Assembly (NCBI RefSeq): GCF_023072595.1
Contig: NZ_JALLGK010000002.1
Coordinates: forward strand, 186,001-250,000
Length of the DNA stretch: 64,000 bases
Direction: 5' to 3'
Source: Streptomyces sp. XM4193
GTDB lineage: Bacteria > Actinomycetota > Actinomycetes > Streptomycetales > Streptomycetaceae
Shown: positions 45,809 to 54,073 of the stretch, piece after piece
Position numbering within the stretch: the first letter of the stretch is position 1
Layout: the number at the start of each line of letters is the position of its first letter
Notes under the pieces: generated by a model
The model's database searches: none
The model's input: only the letters and a program-made list of their open reading frames with translations
Told to the model about the DNA's origin: nothing
Translations under genes and position numbers: made by a program

Positions 45809-47038
45809 TCAGCGGGGTGTCGCGTCGGTGTAGTCGTCGAGCACGACGGTGTCGGCCACTTTCTCCAGGCCCCGGCCGACGAGGCGTCTGGGCAGAAACG
45901 GCAGTACGCGCACCGACTGGTTGCGCAGCCACATCTGCTTGGGGGTGTCGGGCAGCAGGCCGCCGTCGCCCGAGGTGCGGGCGAACTCCTGGGCGCGGTC
46001 GGCGAATTGGCGCATCCCCTGCTCGTAGGCGGGGTAGGCCGCGCGGTGGTTGCCGCCGGCCCGGAAGAGTTCCCCGGCCAGCAGATACGCCCCGACCAGG
46101 GCGAGGCTGGTGCCGATGCCGGACATCGGGGAGGCGCAGAACCCGGAGTCGCCGACCAGTACGGCCCGTTCGTTCGACCAGCTCTTCGCGCGCACCTGCT
46201 CGACCCGGTCGAAGTAGAAGTCGTCCGCGTCGTGGAGCTGCGCCAGCATGTCCGGCACCTCCCAGCCCACGTCTGCGAAGTGGCGGGCGAGGATGTTCTT
46301 CTGGGTGGTGATGTCGCGCCGGTCGTAGAGCAGGCCGGGAGCGCGGAAGAAGTAGCCGGCCACCGCTCTGCCGGGCTGCACCAGCGGGCGCAGGGCGGCG
46401 GTCCGGCCGGAGCGTCCGGCGCCTCCGGGGACGGTGTACATCAGCTGCCAGCCGTCGAGCGGTGCGTCTGTGACGACGGAGTGGAGCGCGATGTAGGAGC
46501 CCAGGTCGCGCACGTAGCGCTCCTCGGGGCCGAAGGCCAGGCGGCGTACGGTCGAGTGCACGCCGTCGGCGCCGACCAGCAGGTCGAACCGCCTGGACTC
46601 GCCCCGTTCGAACTCGACCACGACCCCGTCCCGGTGCTGCCGCACCTCGGTGACGGTGTCGTCGTAGATGTGCTCGACGTCGTCGGGGACGGACTCGTGG
46701 AGGATCCGGGCGAGGTCGGTGCGCAGGAGCGCCCATTCGGCGACCGGCCCGCCGGAGGGCCCGAACGTCTCGGCGCTCATGTTCGCGACCGACTTGCCGG
46801 CCTCGTTGATGAACGCCATGCCCCGGCCGGGGATACGAGCGCGGCGCACCTCCTGGACGAGGTTCATCCGTTCGACGACCTCGCGAGCGGTGCCCCGGAT
46901 GTCGACCGCGTAGCCGCCGCTGCGGGGGGCCGCGGCGCGTTCCACCACGGTCGGGCGGAATCCGTACCTGCGCAGCCAGTGAGCCAGGGTCGCGCCGGCG
47001 ATACCGCCCCCCGATATGAGGATGTCCCGATTCTCCAT
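45809..47038 (-). CDS. FAD-dependent aromatic monooxygenase (TetX/PHBH-like)
   Basis: This 409-residue flavoprotein has the N-terminal Rossmann motif ILISGGGIAGATLAHWLRRYG, the DG motif DLLVGADGVHSTVRRL (about 155-170) and the GD motif AVLVGDSGFCASPMSGIGTS (about 290-310). The layout resembles group A hydroxylases including tetracycline-inactivating TetX. AAGGACAGG precedes the ATG at 47038. It is divergent from a GntR-TetR fusion regulator across an operator-containing region, typical of an inducible xenobiotic or antibiotic oxidation module. Confidence 0.92.
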   Translation of the reverse strand: MENRDILISGGGIAGATLAHWLRRYGFRPTVVERAAAPRSGGYAVDIRGTAREVVERMNLVQEVRRARIPGRGMAFINEAGKSVANMSAETFGPSGGPVAEWALLRTDLARILHESVPDDVEHIYDDTVTEVRQHRDGVVVEFERGESRRFDLLVGADGVHSTVRRLAFGPEERYVRDLGSYIALHSVVTDAPLDGWQLMYTVPGGAGRSGRTAALRPLVQPGRAVAGYFFRAPGLLYDRRDITTQKNILARHFADVGWEVPDMLAQLHDADDFYFDRVEQVRAKSWSNERAVLVGDSGFCASPMSGIGTSLALVGAYLLAGELFRAGGNHRAAYPAYEQGMRQFADRAQEFARTSGDGGLLPDTPKQMWLRNQSVRVLPFLPRRLVGRGLEKVADTVVLDDYTDATPR

Positions 47039-47140
47039 TTGCCTGTCCTTCTGTTCATCGATACGCCGTTCCGTGCTGCGGCATGCGTACAACGTATTGC
47101 CTCTGAGTGGCCCAGAAGTACGGTTGAAGCGCCTGGGTGT

Positions 47141-47175
47141 ACTAGTGCTTCGACATCAGTGAACTAGTGCACTAG
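47141..47175. promoter_or_regulatory. ACTAGTGC operator repeats between divergent genes
   Basis: ACTAGTGC occurs at 47141-47148 and again at 47163-47170, 22 bp apart (about two helical turns). The second copy is part of a perfect 12-bp palindrome CTAGTGCACTAG (47164-47175). It lies between the FAD monooxygenase and the regulator and is probably bound by the latter. Confidence 0.6.
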
Positions 47176-47263
47176 GGTCAGGGCGACAGTCGGACGGGTG
47201 CCGCCGGGCGCCGCGCCGCCCGGGCCGCCCGGGAGCTGAACCGACCCGAAAGCGGAGGACGCC

Positions 47264-48316
47264 TTGCCGTCAGCGCAGAACACCGAGCCGCCGTACCGCG
47301 TGATCCTCGGGGAGATCCGCTCCCGAATCGTCAGCGGGGAGCTGCGGCCCGGCGACCGGGTGCCGTCGATCCGCGCCATCGCGCAGCGGTGGGGGGTGGC
47401 GATCGCGACGGCGACCAAGGTGACGGCCGCGCTGCGCGAGGAGGGGCTCGTCGAGGCGCACGTCGGGTCCGGCACGGTGGTGAGCCCGCAGTCGGGGCGT
47501 CCGCGTACGCCCGCGGCGCAGCGTTCCGCCTCGGCGGGGCGGCCCGCGGAGGCGCCCGACCAGGATGCGCTGCGGGTGCGGATGCTGCGGGCCGCCGTCG
47601 AAGTGGCCGACGCCGACGGCCTCCAGGCGCTGACGATGCGCCGGCTCGCCTCCCGCCTCGACCTCGGGCCGATGTCCCTCTACCGGTACTTCACCGGCAA
47701 GGACGAGCTGCTGATACAGATGGCGGACCTGGTCTTCGGCGATCTGGTGCTGCCCGAGGGCGGACCGCCCGGCTGGCGTGCCAAGCTCGAACTCGCCGCT
47801 CGCGAGCAGTGGCGGCTCTGCCGTAGGCATCTGTGGCTGGCGCAGGTGGTCTCGTTCACACGTCCCGTGCTGGCCCCGAACATGATGGCCCACACCGAAT
47901 GGACCCTCCGCGCGCTGGACGGGCTCGATCTGCCCATGGACGTACGGCTGCAGGAGACGCTGACCCTGCACGCGCTCGTCGTCACCATCGGGCTGTCCAA
48001 GGCCGACGAGGTGCAGGCCGAGCGGAGCACCGGGTTGACGCTCAACCGCTGGTCGGAGAGCCAGCGTTCACGCCGCAGGGAGCTGTTGGCGACCGGGAGG
48101 TTTCCGCTGCTCGCCACCTTCTCGGAGGACACCGCGCCCGATCTCGACGTCCTGTTCGAGTACGGCCTGGCTCGTCATCTCGACGGGTTCGCCGCCCTGA
48201 TCGACGCCCACGAGCGGAGCGCGGCCGAGACCGTCCGGCCGCGCGCGTGGCCCGCCCTGGGCATCGGCCGGGGGCCCGGGGCCGGCAGCGGCGGCGGCCC
48301 GCCGGCGGGCGGCTAG
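47264..48316 (+). CDS. GntR-HTH/TetR fusion transcriptional regulator
   Basis: This 350-residue regulator has two DNA-binding domains: an N-terminal GntR-type winged helix (about 8-78, YRVILGEIRSRIVSGELRPG, VPSIRAIAQRWGVAIATATK and LVEAHVGSGTVV) and a TetR helix-turn-helix (about 105-155, LQALTMRRLASRLDLGPMSLYRY reading in two parts). A TetR_C-type ligand domain completes it (about 165-320). The start is TTG (47264) with GGAGG 6 nt upstream. It probably represses the divergent monooxygenase operon and itself and responds to a drug-like ligand. The C-terminal tail is Gly/Pro-rich. Confidence 0.9.
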   Translation: MPSAQNTEPPYRVILGEIRSRIVSGELRPGDRVPSIRAIAQRWGVAIATATKVTAALREEGLVEAHVGSGTVVSPQSGRPRTPAAQRSASAGRPAEAPDQDALRVRMLRAAVEVADADGLQALTMRRLASRLDLGPMSLYRYFTGKDELLIQMADLVFGDLVLPEGGPPGWRAKLELAAREQWRLCRRHLWLAQVVSFTRPVLAPNMMAHTEWTLRALDGLDLPMDVRLQETLTLHALVVTIGLSKADEVQAERSTGLTLNRWSESQRSRRRELLATGRFPLLATFSEDTAPDLDVLFEYGLARHLDGFAALIDAHERSAAETVRPRAWPALGIGRGPGAGSGGGPPAGG

Positions 48317-48350
48317 GGTTTCGGTGAGTCGGCGAGTGCGGGGAGAGCAA

Positions 48351-49178
48351 GTGGCCGGGGTGCAGAGGATCAGTTCGCGCAACGCGCGGTTCCAGCAGTG
48401 GCAGGCGCTGCTCGGCAACCGCAAGAAGCGCACCCGTGCCGGTGAGTTCCTGGCGCTGGGTGTCCGTCCGATCTCGATCGCGGTCGAACGCGGGTGGGAC
48501 GTGCGTGCTCTGCTCTACGACGGTGAGCGGGAGTTGTCGAAGTGGGCCCGGGAGCTGCTGCGCACGGTGCGCTCGGAGCAGATCGCGATGGCGCCCGAGC
48601 TGCTGAGGGAGCTGGGCGAGAAGAACGAGTCGGCGCCCGAGATCGTCGCGGTGGTCGCGATGCCCGCGGACGACCTCGGGCGGATCGAAGCGCCGGAGGA
48701 CTTCCTGGGCGTGCTCTTCGACCGGCCGACGAGCCCGGGCAACATCGGGAGCATGCTGCGTTCGGCGGACGCGCTGGGCGCCCACGGTCTGATCGTGACC
48801 GGTCACGCGGCCGATGTGTACGACCCCAAGTCTGTGCGTTCCAGCACCGGTTCGCTCTTCTCGCTGCCCGCGGTGCGGGTCCCCTCGCCGGCCGAGGTGA
48901 TGGAGTGGGTGGAGGCCCGGCGGGCCGACGGCGTCCCGATCGTGCTGGTGGGAACGGACGAGGTCGGCGACTGCGAGGTCTTCGACTTCGACCTCACCCA
49001 GCCGGTGCTGCTCCTCGTCGGCAACGAGACCGCGGGGCTCAGCAGCACCTGGCGCGAGCTGTGCGACCGCACCGTCAGCATCCCGATGGCGGGCGCGGCC
49101 AGCTCCCTGAACGCCGCGAACGCCGCGACCGCGATCCTCTGCGAGGCCGTGCGGCAGCGGAGAACCGCCGGGCGCTGA
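48351..49178 (+). CDS. AviRb-like 23S rRNA 2'-O-methyltransferase (TrmH/SpoU family)
   Basis: This 275-residue SPOUT enzyme ends with the TrmH motifs LLLVGNETAGLSSTW and IPMAGAASSLNAANAATAI, which form the knotted SAM site. The N-terminal substrate domain (RNARFQQWQALLGNRKKRTR) and the central FDRPTSPGNIGSMLRSADAL closely resemble AviRb of Streptomyces viridochromogenes, which methylates U2479 and gives avilamycin resistance. This resemblance is from memory and not computed. GGGGAGAG precedes the GTG at 48351. It starts 34 nt after the GntR-TetR gene and is convergent with the AviRa-like gene. Confidence 0.88.
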   Translation: MAGVQRISSRNARFQQWQALLGNRKKRTRAGEFLALGVRPISIAVERGWDVRALLYDGERELSKWARELLRTVRSEQIAMAPELLRELGEKNESAPEIVAVVAMPADDLGRIEAPEDFLGVLFDRPTSPGNIGSMLRSADALGAHGLIVTGHAADVYDPKSVRSSTGSLFSLPAVRVPSPAEVMEWVEARRADGVPIVLVGTDEVGDCEVFDFDLTQPVLLLVGNETAGLSSTWRELCDRTVSIPMAGAASSLNAANAATAILCEAVRQRRTAGR

Positions 49179-49371
49179 CCCGACGGCCCGAGCCGGGCCG
49201 CTCGTCCGGCAGGCCCGTGCGGGCAGGCGGGCGTGGAGGCGTACGCGCTGATGCGACGTCAACAGTCGGCGCGGGAACGGCAGTTGTGGGGCGCTCGGGC
49301 AGCGGCGGACGCCCGGAGGCGCACGTCCGCAGGCGCGCGTCCGGACGGTGGGTGCCCGAGAGGCGGGCGCT

Positions 49372-50151
49372 TCAGCGGTGGGCGTCCTGGACGTCGCCGG
49401 CGCGGACCAGCACGGCGGAGCGGGTGCCGATCTTCAGCCGCTCCAGCGCGGGCACCGGCGCGACCGGGATCCTGCGGCTCCGGTCCGTGACCGCGATCAC
49501 CGCGTGCTCCGGCAGCACCGAGGCGAGCGAACGCAGCATCGCCAACACCGGCGCACCGTCCGGCACTTCGCCCTCCCAGCGCGTCCGCTCGCCGTACGGC
49601 AGGTCGGTCACCACCAGGTCGGGGACGAGCGCCGACCCGCCTTCGGCGCCGTCCGGCACGGCGAGCGCCGCGGCCAGCGAGGCCGGGGCGAAGACGTCGG
49701 CGGTGCGCAGCGCGTACGGAAGTGCGCCGCCGCGGTCCAGCCTTTCGCGCAGCCGGCCCGCGGCATCGGCGGCCTCCAGATAAGCGGGCTTGTCGAAGCG
49801 CACGCTCTGCTCGCGCCGTTCGTCCTCGCGTGCGCTCAGCCCCTCGGGCGTCAGCAGGGCGAGGTTCTTCGCCGCCAGCTCCAACGGGTCGGGGTCCGCG
49901 TCGGTGGCGACCAGCTGCCGCAGCGCGTCCCGGTGCAGCAGCCCCAGGACCGTCAGCAGATAGCCGCTGCCGCAGCACGGGTCCCACAGCGTCAGCGGGC
50001 GCTGCTGCGGGAGCCGGGCGCGGGCGCGCAGAAAGATCTCGGTCGCCAGCCGTACGGGGAAGGCCGGGTATCCCGGCGCCGAGTGGAGCACGACGCCGCA
50101 GGCGAGGTCGGAGCTGTCGGCACGCTCCACTGCGTGGCGGTACGCACCCAA
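49372..50151 (-). CDS. AviRa-like 23S rRNA guanine methyltransferase
   Basis: This protein of about 259 residues has AYRHAVERADSSDLACGVVL at the N-terminus, SAPGYPAFPVRLATEIFLRA, the SAM motif LWDPCCGSGYLLTVLGLLHR and the catalytic-type motif VVTDLPYGERTRWEG, followed by AVIAVTDRSRRIPVAPV. This matches, from memory, the AviRa fold (avilamycin resistance, G2535 base methylation). The TTG at 50151 is chosen because it aligns with the known AviRa start and has GGGAG 9 nt upstream; a GTG at 50196 would add 15 residues. It faces the AviRb-like gene tail to tail with about 190 bp between. Confidence 0.85.
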   Translation of the reverse strand: MGAYRHAVERADSSDLACGVVLHSAPGYPAFPVRLATEIFLRARARLPQQRPLTLWDPCCGSGYLLTVLGLLHRDALRQLVATDADPDPLELAAKNLALLTPEGLSAREDERREQSVRFDKPAYLEAADAAGRLRERLDRGGALPYALRTADVFAPASLAAALAVPDGAEGGSALVPDLVVTDLPYGERTRWEGEVPDGAPVLAMLRSLASVLPEHAVIAVTDRSRRIPVAPVPALERLKIGTRSAVLVRAGDVQDAHR

Positions 50152-50294
50152 ACCGGTCCACTCCCAGCGGTCCGAAGCGGTCGTTCGGCCCCGCACAGAG
50201 TCTAGGACCTGCTCCGCGGGGCTCCCTCCTCCACCGTGCGGTCGCGCGCTCCCGGGCACTGCCGCGCGGGGCCGCGGACACCTACGATCCGGTC

Positions 50295-50711
50295 ATGGTG
50301 ACCGAGGAGATCGAGATCGCTGCGGGCCGGGACCGGGTGTGGGAGGTGGTGGCCGACGTGACGCGATGGCCGTCCGTGCTGGAGTCGGTGAACGAGGTGC
50401 GGGCGCACCAGGAGGGGCCGCCCGGTCCGGGTTGCGTCTACACGCTGCGCCAGCCCGGTCTGCCGCGGACGCGCTGGACGATCACCGAGTGGCTTCCGGG
50501 GAAGTCGTTCACCTGGGAGAGCCGCGGCCCCGGAGCCCGGTCGGTCGCCTCCCACCGGCTCACGGCCACCGAAGCGGGCGGCACCCGGCTGACCCTGGTG
50601 CTGGAGCAGAGCGGACCGCTGAACGCGGTGCTGGGCCCGTTGATCCGCTCCCGGGCGGTACGGCTCGTACGGCTGGAGGCCGCCGGGCTGAAGGCCGCAG
50701 CCGAGGCCTGA
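50295..50711 (+). CDS. SRPBCC (polyketide cyclase/START-like) protein
   Basis: This 138-residue single-domain protein has the SRPBCC pattern IEIAAGRDRVWEVVADVTRW at the start, the WTITEWLPGKSFTWES strand pair and a long C-terminal helix (LIRSRAVRLVRLEAAGLKAA). It would bind a hydrophobic ligand, and the function is unknown. TACGAT (50283-50288) ends 6 nt before the ATG, with a CTGCCG -35-like box 18 nt further up, so the mRNA is probably leaderless. It is divergent from the AviRa-like gene and convergent with the MOSC gene. Confidence 0.88.
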   Translation: MVTEEIEIAAGRDRVWEVVADVTRWPSVLESVNEVRAHQEGPPGPGCVYTLRQPGLPRTRWTITEWLPGKSFTWESRGPGARSVASHRLTATEAGGTRLTLVLEQSGPLNAVLGPLIRSRAVRLVRLEAAGLKAAAEA

Positions 50712-50786
50712 GACCGCGGGCCGGCCGGCGCCCCGACGGCGTCGCGCCAAGAGGGACGCCGGGCCCCGAGCGACGCCGCGTCCCGA

Positions 50787-50817
50787 GGCGCCCGCCCGCG
50801 CCCAACGGGCGGGCGCC
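50787..50817. terminator. Bidirectional terminator between SRPBCC and MOSC genes
   Basis: A perfect 12-bp stem GGCGCCCGCCCG (50787-50798 with 50806-50817) with a 7-nt loop lies 5 bp from the MOSC stop codon. Confidence 0.8.
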
Positions 50818-50822
50818 CGGGG

Positions 50823-51548
50823 TCAGTTGAGGACGAGCTTGTCGCCGGTGGCCACCGAGCCGGGGGTGACCACCGAGGCGTACACGCCGGCCCGCGCCTT
50901 GCGGTCGGCCAGGGCACGCAGCACCGCCGGGGTGGTCTCGCTGGTCCGCGGATCGGTGTTGATCATGACGCAGCGCGGATCGTGCAGATCCACCCGGAGC
51001 ACGGTGCTGCCGAGCGCGAGCGTGCGGCCGACCCACTCGTCCTCCGTGAACGGGCGGTCCTCGGTGGTCTCCACCAGCAGATTGGGACGGAAGCGCTGCG
51101 GCTCGTACGGGACGCCCGCTCGGCGGCAGAGTTCGGCGACAGTGGCGGTGGAGATGAGGGAGAGCGGCATCGCGTCGTGCATCCCGCGCCGCAGCCGGGT
51201 GAGCCGCACGCCGTCGCCGAGGCGGTGGGCCAGCTCGGGGTCGTCGACGGCGTACCGCGTGCCCTCCGGCGTGCTGACCTGCACCGAGGAGGCGTCGGGA
51301 CGGGCGGGCTCGGTCAACTCGGCGCGGTAGAGGCACATCCGGGGTTCGTCGCGGATGGTCAGGTACGGGAAGCCGTTGGTCTCGCTGTCCCTGCGCAGAA
51401 ACGCCCAGCGGCGGTCGCCCGCGACGCCGTGCCAGGACACCTCGGAACGCTCCACCGCCTCGGCGGCCATCGACTTCACCGGGTAGCGCCACAGCTGCGA
51501 GAGGACTCCCAGCGGTGCGGGTTCGGGGGACTGGCGGGACTCGTTCAT
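50823..51548 (-). CDS. MOSC domain protein (YcbX/mARC-like)
   Basis: This 241-residue protein has the MOSC_N beta-barrel start (LSQLWRYPVKSMAAEAVERS) and a MOSC core (RFRPNLLVETTEDRPFTEDE, then LRVDLHDPRCVMINTDPRTS with the molybdenum-ligating type cysteine). Such proteins reduce N-hydroxylated compounds or handle sulfur with molybdenum cofactor. The ATG at 51548 has GGAAGG 8 nt upstream; a longer frame to 51581 lacks one. It is monocistronic. Confidence 0.88.
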   Translation of the reverse strand: MNESRQSPEPAPLGVLSQLWRYPVKSMAAEAVERSEVSWHGVAGDRRWAFLRRDSETNGFPYLTIRDEPRMCLYRAELTEPARPDASSVQVSTPEGTRYAVDDPELAHRLGDGVRLTRLRRGMHDAMPLSLISTATVAELCRRAGVPYEPQRFRPNLLVETTEDRPFTEDEWVGRTLALGSTVLRVDLHDPRCVMINTDPRTSETTPAVLRALADRKARAGVYASVVTPGSVATGDKLVLN

Positions 51549-51746
51549 CTGCTCACCTTCCGACGGCGGGGCGCCCTGCACACCCGTACAGCACAGCGGA
51601 CGCCCGCAGTATCGGACGTCCGCGACACCGGAGGGCCGGTTCGGGTCACCCGGGAGTGAACGCGCCCCGCCCCGTGCGCCGCCCGGCGCCCTCGCGAGGA
51701 AGCCCGGCGCCCTTGCGAGGAAGTGCGGCGCCAGGGCGGAGACGGT

Positions 51747-52115
51747 TCACACGATGCCGGTGACGATCACCGTCACAGTGCTGCGAGAGCCGTCCGGCAG
51801 CACCTTTCCCGCCGCCTCGCTCACCGCCGTGCGCACCGCGCGGCAGACGTCCACCGCCCGGTGGCCGCGGTGCAGCGCGATCCGCAGCTCGATGCCCGCC
51901 TCCCAGCGGTCGCGCCCGCCGGAGACCGCGGTCAGCCGTACGGCGGGCAGGGCGCGCTGGGTGCGCGCGAGCTCGCGGAAGCCTCCCGCGCCGCGCAGGG
52001 TCGCGGCGAGGTCGGGGCGCAGTCGGGCGACGCCGGCCACCTCCCCGGCCGCGTCGGCCGCCGCCTCGGCGAGAGCCTGGCGCAGTTCACGGTTTCGCTG
52101 GTTCGGGTTCGTCAC
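51747..52115 (-). CDS. Small Asp23/Gls24-like protein
   Basis: This 122-residue protein has an alternating strand/helix pattern (VRLTAVSGGRDRWEAGIELR, VDVCRAVRTAVSEAAGKVLP, STVTVIVTGIV) like that of a divergent Asp23/Gls24 domain, preceded by an Ala-rich helix. No signal or membrane segment. The GTG start overlaps the stop of the upstream ZAS-Asp23 gene by four bases, making it the third gene of a sigma factor operon. It probably associates with other Asp23 proteins of the locus at the membrane. Confidence 0.75.
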   Translation of the reverse strand: MTNPNQRNRELRQALAEAAADAAGEVAGVARLRPDLAATLRGAGGFRELARTQRALPAVRLTAVSGGRDRWEAGIELRIALHRGHRAVDVCRAVRTAVSEAAGKVLPDGSRSTVTVIVTGIV

Positions 52116-53167
52116 TGGCTGCCTTCCTCCGAGTCCGCGTACATGTCCGGTGCGTCCGGCTCCACCGCGAGGTCGACGACGACCACGTCCACCGCCGCGA
52201 CCTCCATGCCCAGTTCGCGGTCGGCCGCGGTGGCCACCCGTGTCCGCACGGAGTCGGCGATGGCCGGCACCGGCACGGCGGTCCGCAGCGGTGCGATGAT
52301 GCCGATGCGCACCCGGACCGGGCCCCTGGGCAACCGGGCGCCGGGCCGTACGAAGCGGCGGTCGCCGCCCGCGGCCGGCGCGATGCGGCAACTGCCCGCC
52401 TCCACGCCCGGTTCGCGCTCGGCGGCCTCGCGGAAGGTACGGGCGGCGGCGGTCTCGGTGATCCACTGGTCCTCGTCGGGCGCGCCGAGAGGCACCGAGG
52501 CGCCGGGTCGCAGTTCGGTGCGCACGATGTCCATCACCCGGTCGGCGATGGTGCCCGCGTGGGCGCTCGAGGTCTGCGCGGCCTCCTGCTCGTCGCGTTC
52601 GATCTCCTCGCGCACGAAGCCGTCGAGCAGCCGGAGTTCGGCGAGCGCGGCCGAGCAGTGCGGGCAGTCGGCGACGTGTGGATCGTCGTCGAGGGCGGCC
52701 GGGTCGTCGGCCCACGTCTCCCACAGCGCGTCCAGGTGGCGTCCGCAGGGGAGTTGGTCCGCCCCGTCGTCCGGCCCGTCCTCGTCCTCGTCCTCGGACG
52801 GGTCTTGCTCGGACGGGTCTTCCTCGCGCGGCTCGTTCTCGGAGGGGTCGTCCCGGTGGCGCGGGTCCGCGCTGCCGGTTCTGTCCTCCGGGTGTGCACG
52901 GGATGTGTCCGGGGCGGGTGGCCCTCCGGCGGGCTGCGTGGAGGCGGTGCTCGCCCGGTCGGCCGTCGAGCTGCCGTGCGGGCTCGCGCCGCGACCGTGC
53001 GTCGTCGCCTCGTGCGGGGCCGTACCGGTGCCGCTTGTGCTGCCGGTACCGGTGCTGCCGTTGCGGGACGGGAAGTCGTTGCCCTCGGAGGTGTCGTCCG
53101 CGTTCGTCGCGCCGGCGGTGCCGACCGGAGGCGGTTCGCTCTCGTGCGGGTCGGGGGTCGCGCTCAT
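52112..53167 (-). CDS. ZAS-motif/Asp23 fusion, candidate anti-sigma factor
   Basis: This 351-residue protein has three parts. Residues 1-138 are disordered, first Thr/Ser/Gly-rich and then strongly acidic. Residues 139-200 carry C-x2-H (Cys141, His144) and a perfect zinc anti-sigma motif H-x3-C-x2-C (His164, Cys168, Cys171) in DPHVADCPHC. Residues about 235-335 form an Asp23/Gls24-like domain (VRVRIGIIAPLRTAVPVPAI, MEVAAVDVVVVDLAVE). The ATG at 53167 overlaps the sigma factor stop (ATGA), exactly where cognate anti-sigma factors lie; a second ATG at 53173 is possible. No membrane helix is visible, so it would be soluble or tethered by Asp23 partners. The anti-sigma role is inferred. Confidence 0.8.
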   Translation of the reverse strand: MSATPDPHESEPPPVGTAGATNADDTSEGNDFPSRNGSTGTGSTSGTGTAPHEATTHGRGASPHGSSTADRASTASTQPAGGPPAPDTSRAHPEDRTGSADPRHRDDPSENEPREEDPSEQDPSEDEDEDGPDDGADQLPCGRHLDALWETWADDPAALDDDPHVADCPHCSAALAELRLLDGFVREEIERDEQEAAQTSSAHAGTIADRVMDIVRTELRPGASVPLGAPDEDQWITETAAARTFREAAEREPGVEAGSCRIAPAAGGDRRFVRPGARLPRGPVRVRIGIIAPLRTAVPVPAIADSVRTRVATAADRELGMEVAAVDVVVVDLAVEPDAPDMYADSEEGSQ

Positions 53168-53799
53168 CGCCATGCGCTCATCGCCTCCGTCAGAAAACGC
53201 CGTACGCGGAAGATCCGTCCTCGGACGGCCTGTTCACTGATGTCCAACACCTCGCTGATCTCGCGGTAGCTCAGCCCGTGCAGCTCGCGCAGGACCCAGC
53301 AGGCGCGCTGCCCCGGGCTGAGTGTCGCCAGTGCGCCGGAGAGGTCCTGCACCGCCGCCGCGCCCTCGGCCGCCTTGACGGGCGAGGACTGGTGCTCGGG
53401 TGCGCTCGGTTCCTCGCCCGGCTCGATGGGCTCGGTGGGGCGTCTGGAACGCAGCACGTTCAGACAGCGGTTGGTCATGATCCGGTACATCCAGGTGAGG
53501 AACGACGCGTCACCGCGGAAGTCCGGAAGCCGCCGCCATGCGCTGACGAACGCGTCCTGCACGGCGTCCTCGGCGTCGGCCCGGTTGCCGAGCATGCGCA
53601 TCCCGAGCGTGAGCAGCACCGGCGTGTGACGCCTCACCAGCGTTTCGAACGCCTTCTCGTCGCCCTCGCCGGCGCGCACGGCCAGCAGCGTGTCGCTGCG
53701 GGCGCTGTCGAGCCTGCCCGGCGTCGTCTCCCCGCCGGAGCCCTCGACCCCGGCGTCCTCCTCCGTGGCTGCTGCCCACGGGTTCTCACTCGGTGTCAC
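53164..53799 (-). CDS. ECF-type RNA polymerase sigma factor
   Basis: This protein of about 211 residues has region 2 (FETLVRRHTPVLLTLGMRML, NRADAEDAVQDAFVSAWRRL, DASFLTWMYRIMTNRCLNVL), a linker rich in Pro/Glu and region 4 (LSPGQRACWVLRELHGLSYR, EISEVLDISEQAVRGRIFRV). Regions 1 and 3 are absent, so it is group 4. The GTG at 53799 has a weak GAGAG nearby; a GTG at 53862 adds 21 residues but its ribosome site is too close. It heads an operon with the ZAS-Asp23 and Asp23-like genes and is divergent from an Asp23/AmaP operon, its likely target. Confidence 0.92.
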   Translation of the reverse strand: MTPSENPWAAATEEDAGVEGSGGETTPGRLDSARSDTLLAVRAGEGDEKAFETLVRRHTPVLLTLGMRMLGNRADAEDAVQDAFVSAWRRLPDFRGDASFLTWMYRIMTNRCLNVLRSRRPTEPIEPGEEPSAPEHQSSPVKAAEGAAAVQDLSGALATLSPGQRACWVLRELHGLSYREISEVLDISEQAVRGRIFRVRRFLTEAMSAWR

Positions 53800-53862
53800 C
53801 GAGCTCTCAGCTCCCTCTGGTGCACGGGGGCTCCTCGTCCGTCGGTACCTCTCCTCGCCCAC

Positions 53863-54073
53863 GTCCTTTTGGACACGGCACAGAACACATCGTCACGCGC
53901 CCGAACCCGATCCGGCGGACGGCCGCGCGAGACGCCGCCGAAAACGCCCTCGCGGGCGCCCGGCGAGAACTCCTGAAAAAACTTCGACTCGCCGCGTGAG
54001 GAACGGTGTTGGGCCGGGTCCAACGATCTGACAGCACGCAACACCCGCATGGACCACGACGAGGAGAGAGCCC
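53863..54073. promoter_or_regulatory. Divergent control region of the sigma/Asp23 locus
   Basis: The interval between the two arms holds a GGAAC at 54000-54004, the usual ECF -35 core, with AACGAT 17 nt further toward the plus-strand Asp23 gene. This would suit autoregulation by the neighbouring sigma factor. A comparable box for the minus arm was not found. An A-rich run CTGAAAAAACTTC lies at about 53974. Confidence 0.35.

Noticed and set aside
53890..53999. Short plus-strand open frame ending in a basic helix-like peptide
   Set aside because: No start codon with a ribosome site, and mixed third-position bases. It lies in the sigma factor promoter region. Cannot be excluded but is not supported.
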